Assembly: GCA_913009915.1 (NCBI GenBank)
Contig: CAJVYZ010000161.1
Span: forward strand, 1 to 6,633
DNA: 6,633 nt
Direction of reading: 5' to 3'
Source of the DNA: an uncultured Gemmatimonadota bacterium
GTDB lineage: Bacteria > Gemmatimonadota > Gemmatimonadetes > Gemmatimonadales > GWC2-71-9
Positions 4,070 to 6,633 of the stretch are shown here, piece after piece. The notes beneath the pieces were generated by a model, which worked only from the letters and a program-made list of their open reading frames with translations, had not been told where the DNA came from and made no database searches. Each line of letters opens with the position of its first letter. Position 1 is the first letter of the stretch. Made by a program: the position numbers and the translations under genes.

Positions 4070-6321
4070 GCGGCCTCCGGCTGCGTGGTTACCGTATACG
4101 TCCGTCGAGTGAGCCGCTTCCGGCGCCACATGCGGAAGGCGCCGAACAGGATGAGCAGAAGTGGCACCCCGATCAGGTTGCCGTAGTGGACCAGGGCAGC
4201 CGTACGCTCTCCTTCGAACACCAGCGCCGGCGGCGAGCGGTCCTTGGCGCGTATGGCGATCAAACCCTCTTCCTGCGCCAGCCAGTCGACGGCGTTGAGT
4301 ACGAACGTCACGTTCTGCCGCGCCGAGCCGATCCACTGGTCGGCGGCGAAGTCGGGGTTGCCGACGACGATCAGCCGCCCCGAGGGGACGGAATCGGCAC
4401 CCGAGGCGCCAGGATTGACCTGAACGGCCGTCAGCACCGGCCGGCCACCGACCGGAGGGTACTCGGTTCGCTGCAGATCGATGAAGGCGGTCCGCTCTTC
4501 CGCCCCCGCGTTCGGGCTAGTCATCAGCAGTGGCGTGATCGATCCCGGCGCGGCACCGGTGGTATCGATACCGCTGGTCCACGGCAGAAAGACACTGGCG
4601 ATGTCCCGGTTGACGTTGCTCGCGTGAGTCGACAGGGAACGCAGCCAGAATGGATAGCTCACCAGCACGTTGCCGAACGATCCCCGCATCGATGCAGGGT
4701 GATTGGATGCCAGGTCGAACACCATGTCGTTCCGGATGCGCACTCCGAACGGCTGGAGCATCCGATTCCATCCCACGGATCGCTCCGTGGCAATCATCTG
4801 GTCGCGGACCGCCTGTATTTCCATGCCTCTCCCCATGACCAGCGCCCCACCCCCACCATCGAAGAACCGAGCGAGCTTGTCGGCCACCGAGTCGGCCATG
4901 GCGTAGGGCGTTCCGGCGAGCACCAGGACGGCCAGGTCACCCGGATCGAGAGAATCGGTTTCCAGGGATACTCGGCGCACCTCGAAATTCTCGCCCAGGG
5001 CCGCCTCGAGACCGGCGTAGCTGGCCCCCTGTTGCTGGCCCAGCGGTGGCGGCTCGAGGTAGAGACCCACCGTCGACCGGCCCTCGCGCGTTAGCCCTCG
5101 AATGAACGAGGCCAAGCGATATTCGAGATCGTCGGTACCCTGAATGGCCGGAATGGTCTCGTGCTGGCCGGCATACTGCACCGTCAGCCCGAAGTATCCC
5201 TTCTTCACCTCGAACTCGGACTTCCGGGCGACAGTGAACTGCACCTCCAGCACTCCCAGCGACTTGGCCTCCTCGGCGATGGCGGGATCCTTGGCCGGAT
5301 CGAGTACCACCAGGCGAAGATTGCCGCCACCGGCCGAACGGAAGTCAGCCAGCATATCGTTGACGGGTTGCTTGGCCAGCGCCACTTCCGGCGGCAAGGC
5401 GTTGTCGCTCGACACGAAGAACCGGATCGTCACCAGGTCGGGCAGGTTCTCCAGGATGGCCTTGGTGGCCGGCGAGAGCGTGTAGGCCTTGCCTGGCGTA
5501 AGATCTAGGCGCCCGCCGATGCGCCGTCCGAACAGGTTCACCACGATCAGCGTCACCACCAGCATGGCGGTGCCCAGTCGCAATCGCGCGAGCGTCCTGC
5601 CCCGCGGGGCCAGCTTGCGGCCCATCAGGGCGCCGTAGGCAAGTACCAGGAAGATGGCGGCCAGGGAGAAGAAGTAGACCAGATCCCGGAGATCGATCAC
5701 CCCGCGGGCAATGCTGGCGAAGTGCGCCACGATGGCCAGGCGTGCCAGCGCGGCACCGATCGCCGGCGGCGCTCCCATGAGTACCGGTGGGAGCCCGATC
5801 AACAAGAACACGAACATGACGGCCACGCCCACGATGAACGCCGTCACCTGGTTCCGCCCCAAACTGGAGGCCCACATCCCGATGGCCGCGAAGCCCGCCG
5901 CCAGAAGTGCGGCGCCGGCGTACTGGGCGGCCACGACGCCCACCGGAATGTCGGCGCCCAGGCTCAACCCCAGGGGAATGGGGAGGGTGAGCGCCAGGCC
6001 GAGCCAGATGAACGACACCAGGCCCAGGTACTTGCCCACCAGGAGTTCGAGCTCCGTGACCGGCTGGGCCAGCACCACCTCGATCGTTCCGGCACGGATA
6101 TCCTCGGCCAACGCTCCCATGGTCACCGCCGGCACGAACAGCAGCATCAACCAGGGGAGGAACTCGAGCATCGGTCGCAGCGTGGCGACCCCGAACAGGA
6201 AGGCCGATCGAAAGAACAGGAAATCGTTCAGCGCCACGAAGACGACCAGTAGGATGTACCCCATTGGGTGATCGAACATCGACCGCAATTCGCGGCGGGC
6301 TATGATCCACATGGCTTTCAT
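4066..6321 (-). CDS. ABC-2 permease fused to GldG-type auxiliary domain (GldF-GldG fusion), 751 aa
   Basis: Residues 1-235 form an ABC-2 type permease: RRELRSMFDHPMGY at the N-terminus, then six membrane segments (about 22-44, 54-74, 94-118, 129-151, 160-182, 212-234). The coupling loop AEDIRAGTIEVVLAQPVTELELLVGKYLG at 72-100 is typical of GldF/NosY-like permeases. A seventh segment (about 247-264) starts the GldG-type part: LDLTPGKAYTLSPATKAIL (273-290), VVLDPAKDP (338-346), a long periplasmic ABC_transp_aux-like domain, then GNPDFAADQW (654-663) and NAVDWLAQEEGLIAIRAKD (676-694). A final membrane segment lies at about 709-730 with a basic cytoplasmic tail. In Bacteroidota GldF and GldG are separate proteins linked to gliding motility; here one chain carries both, and gliding need not be its role. 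The substrate is unknown. ATG 6321 overlaps the ATPase stop (ATGA) and has GGAG 5 bases upstream (6330-6327). Confidence 0.9.
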   Translation of the reverse strand: MKAMWIIARRELRSMFDHPMGYILLVVFVALNDFLFFRSAFLFGVATLRPMLEFLPWLMLLFVPAVTMGALAEDIRAGTIEVVLAQPVTELELLVGKYLGLVSFIWLGLALTLPIPLGLSLGADIPVGVVAAQYAGAALLAAGFAAIGMWASSLGRNQVTAFIVGVAVMFVFLLIGLPPVLMGAPPAIGAALARLAIVAHFASIARGVIDLRDLVYFFSLAAIFLVLAYGALMGRKLAPRGRTLARLRLGTAMLVVTLIVVNLFGRRIGGRLDLTPGKAYTLSPATKAILENLPDLVTIRFFVSSDNALPPEVALAKQPVNDMLADFRSAGGGNLRLVVLDPAKDPAIAEEAKSLGVLEVQFTVARKSEFEVKKGYFGLTVQYAGQHETIPAIQGTDDLEYRLASFIRGLTREGRSTVGLYLEPPPLGQQQGASYAGLEAALGENFEVRRVSLETDSLDPGDLAVLVLAGTPYAMADSVADKLARFFDGGGGALVMGRGMEIQAVRDQMIATERSVGWNRMLQPFGVRIRNDMVFDLASNHPASMRGSFGNVLVSYPFWLRSLSTHASNVNRDIASVFLPWTSGIDTTGAAPGSITPLLMTSPNAGAEERTAFIDLQRTEYPPVGGRPVLTAVQVNPGASGADSVPSGRLIVVGNPDFAADQWIGSARQNVTFVLNAVDWLAQEEGLIAIRAKDRSPPALVFEGERTAALVHYGNLIGVPLLLILFGAFRMWRRKRLTRRTYTVTTQPEAA

Positions 6322-6580
6322 GAAGGCTCCGACACAGTCAGCTCCCGGAACAGATGCTCCAGGCTTCGGGTCCGCTGATGCAGTTCATAAAGGGTCCAGC
6401 CCTTGGCCTTGGCCAGACCAAAAATATCGGGCCGGATGTCGTGCGCCTGATCGGCGACCACGGTCACCGCCACACGCCCGTCACCGTGCTCATGCGTTTC
6501 CGAGACCCGCTGCACCCCCTCCAGGGCTTCGAGCTCCGCCGCCACCCCGGCACCACTCGCCTCCACCCTGACCTCGACCG
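6318..6580 (-). CDS. ABC transporter ATP-binding protein (GldA-like), C-terminal fragment; 5' end lost at contig end
   Basis: About 86 C-terminal residues are present. They begin VEVRVEASGAG and include a strand-helix-strand unit (LEALEGVQRVSETHEHGDGRVAVTV), then DIRPDIFGLAKAKGWTLYEL and the closing SLEHLFRELT. This is the characteristic accessory tail of CcmA/NatA/GldA-type ATPases, after the nucleotide-binding domain. Walker A, signature and Walker B motifs would lie beyond the contig end and cannot be checked. The frame is open to the genomic end at 6580; the bases beyond are sequencing adapter, so any start inside the window (such as GTG 6566) is an artefact of truncation. The TGA at 6320-6318 overlaps the ATG of the fused permease, supporting a single complex: this ATPase would energise the GldFG fusion. 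Confidence 0.85.
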
Positions 6581-6633
6581 AGATCGGAAGAGCGTCGTGT
6601 AGGGAAAGAGTGTAGATCTCGGTGGTCGCCGTA
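6581..6633. other. Illumina TruSeq adapter contamination at the contig end
   Basis: The last 53 bases start AGATCGGAAGAGCGTCGTGT and continue through GTGTAGATCTCGGTGG to GTCGCCGTA. This is the reverse complement of the TruSeq universal adapter, as read when a sequencing read runs through a short insert. There is no biological content; the first A may be the A-tail added in library preparation. The genomic sequence therefore ends at about 6580. Confidence 0.97.

Noticed and set aside
4070..4336. Upstream extension of the DUF4340 frame
   Set aside because: It overlaps the GldFG C-terminus, lacks a signal or anchor, and the ATG at 4069 has GGAGG and an ATGA overlap.
4186..5094. Plus-strand ORF of 302 codons
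   Set aside because: Entirely antisense to the GldG-like part of the fusion gene; the translation is Arg/His/Pro-rich without domains, as expected for a shadow frame in GC-rich DNA.
5345..6310. Minus-strand ORF of 321 codons
   Set aside because: Same strand but a different frame within the permease gene; Arg/Gly/Pro-rich with no hydrophobic segments, while the permease frame gives clear membrane helices.
6354..6602. Plus-strand ORF of 82 codons ending DRKSVV
   Set aside because: Its end is translated adapter, and the rest is antisense to the ABC ATPase tail.
1..6633. CRISPR array, tRNA/rRNA gene, insertion sequence or phage defence cassette
   Set aside because: Looked for regularly spaced repeats, cloverleaf-like segments, transposase or nuclease motifs on both strands and saw none.

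Overview
The window is a high-GC bacterial chromosomal fragment, probably from a metagenomic or draft assembly. Its last 53 bases are Illumina adapter, not genome. Two things suggest a soil- or sediment-type Gram-negative lineage: several diderm lipoproteins and signal-peptide proteins, and a gliding-type GldA / GldFG / DUF4340 transporter cassette. The overall style fits Gemmatimonadota, but that placement is an inference from composition and gene families; there is no marker gene here.

Right part (minus strand, read from 6580 down to 3161): a tightly overlapping transporter operon. It holds the C-terminal end of an ABC ATPase (GldA-like), a 751-residue protein fusing an ABC-2 permease (GldF-like) to a GldG-like periplasmic domain, and a membrane-anchored DUF4340 protein. 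Both junctions are 4-base ATGA stop/start overlaps, so the three are very likely translationally coupled parts of one complex. Downstream, in the same direction, lie a possible 31-codon ORF and a class I SAM methyltransferase (3048 to 2437) whose GTG start overlaps the small ORF's stop in a GTGA.

Centre: a plus-strand exported membrane protein of unknown function (1914-2477) runs tail to tail into the methyltransferase with a 41-base overlap. It is divergent from a minus-strand four-helix membrane protein (1777 to 1307). The intervening 136 bases carry an 11-base perfect tandem repeat plus an inverted half-site, a candidate operator.

Left part (minus strand, read from 1777 to 1): the four-helix membrane protein, a small helical protein (1162 to 920) whose start is uncertain because a second frame has strong start signals, a lipoprotein of unknown function (883 to 311), three copies of a 7-base repeat, a short stretch resembling the first ~27 residues of a molybdenum-hydroxylase 2Fe-2S subunit, and the N-terminus of a lipoprotein that looks like an exported RidA-family protein, cut by the window edge.

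No tRNA, rRNA, CRISPR array, insertion sequence or phage gene was seen. No convincing wholly new system is present. The points most worth following are the fused GldFG cassette with DUF4340, the divergent repeat region, the frame conflict at 920-1307 and the apparent gene remnant before the RidA-like lipoprotein.
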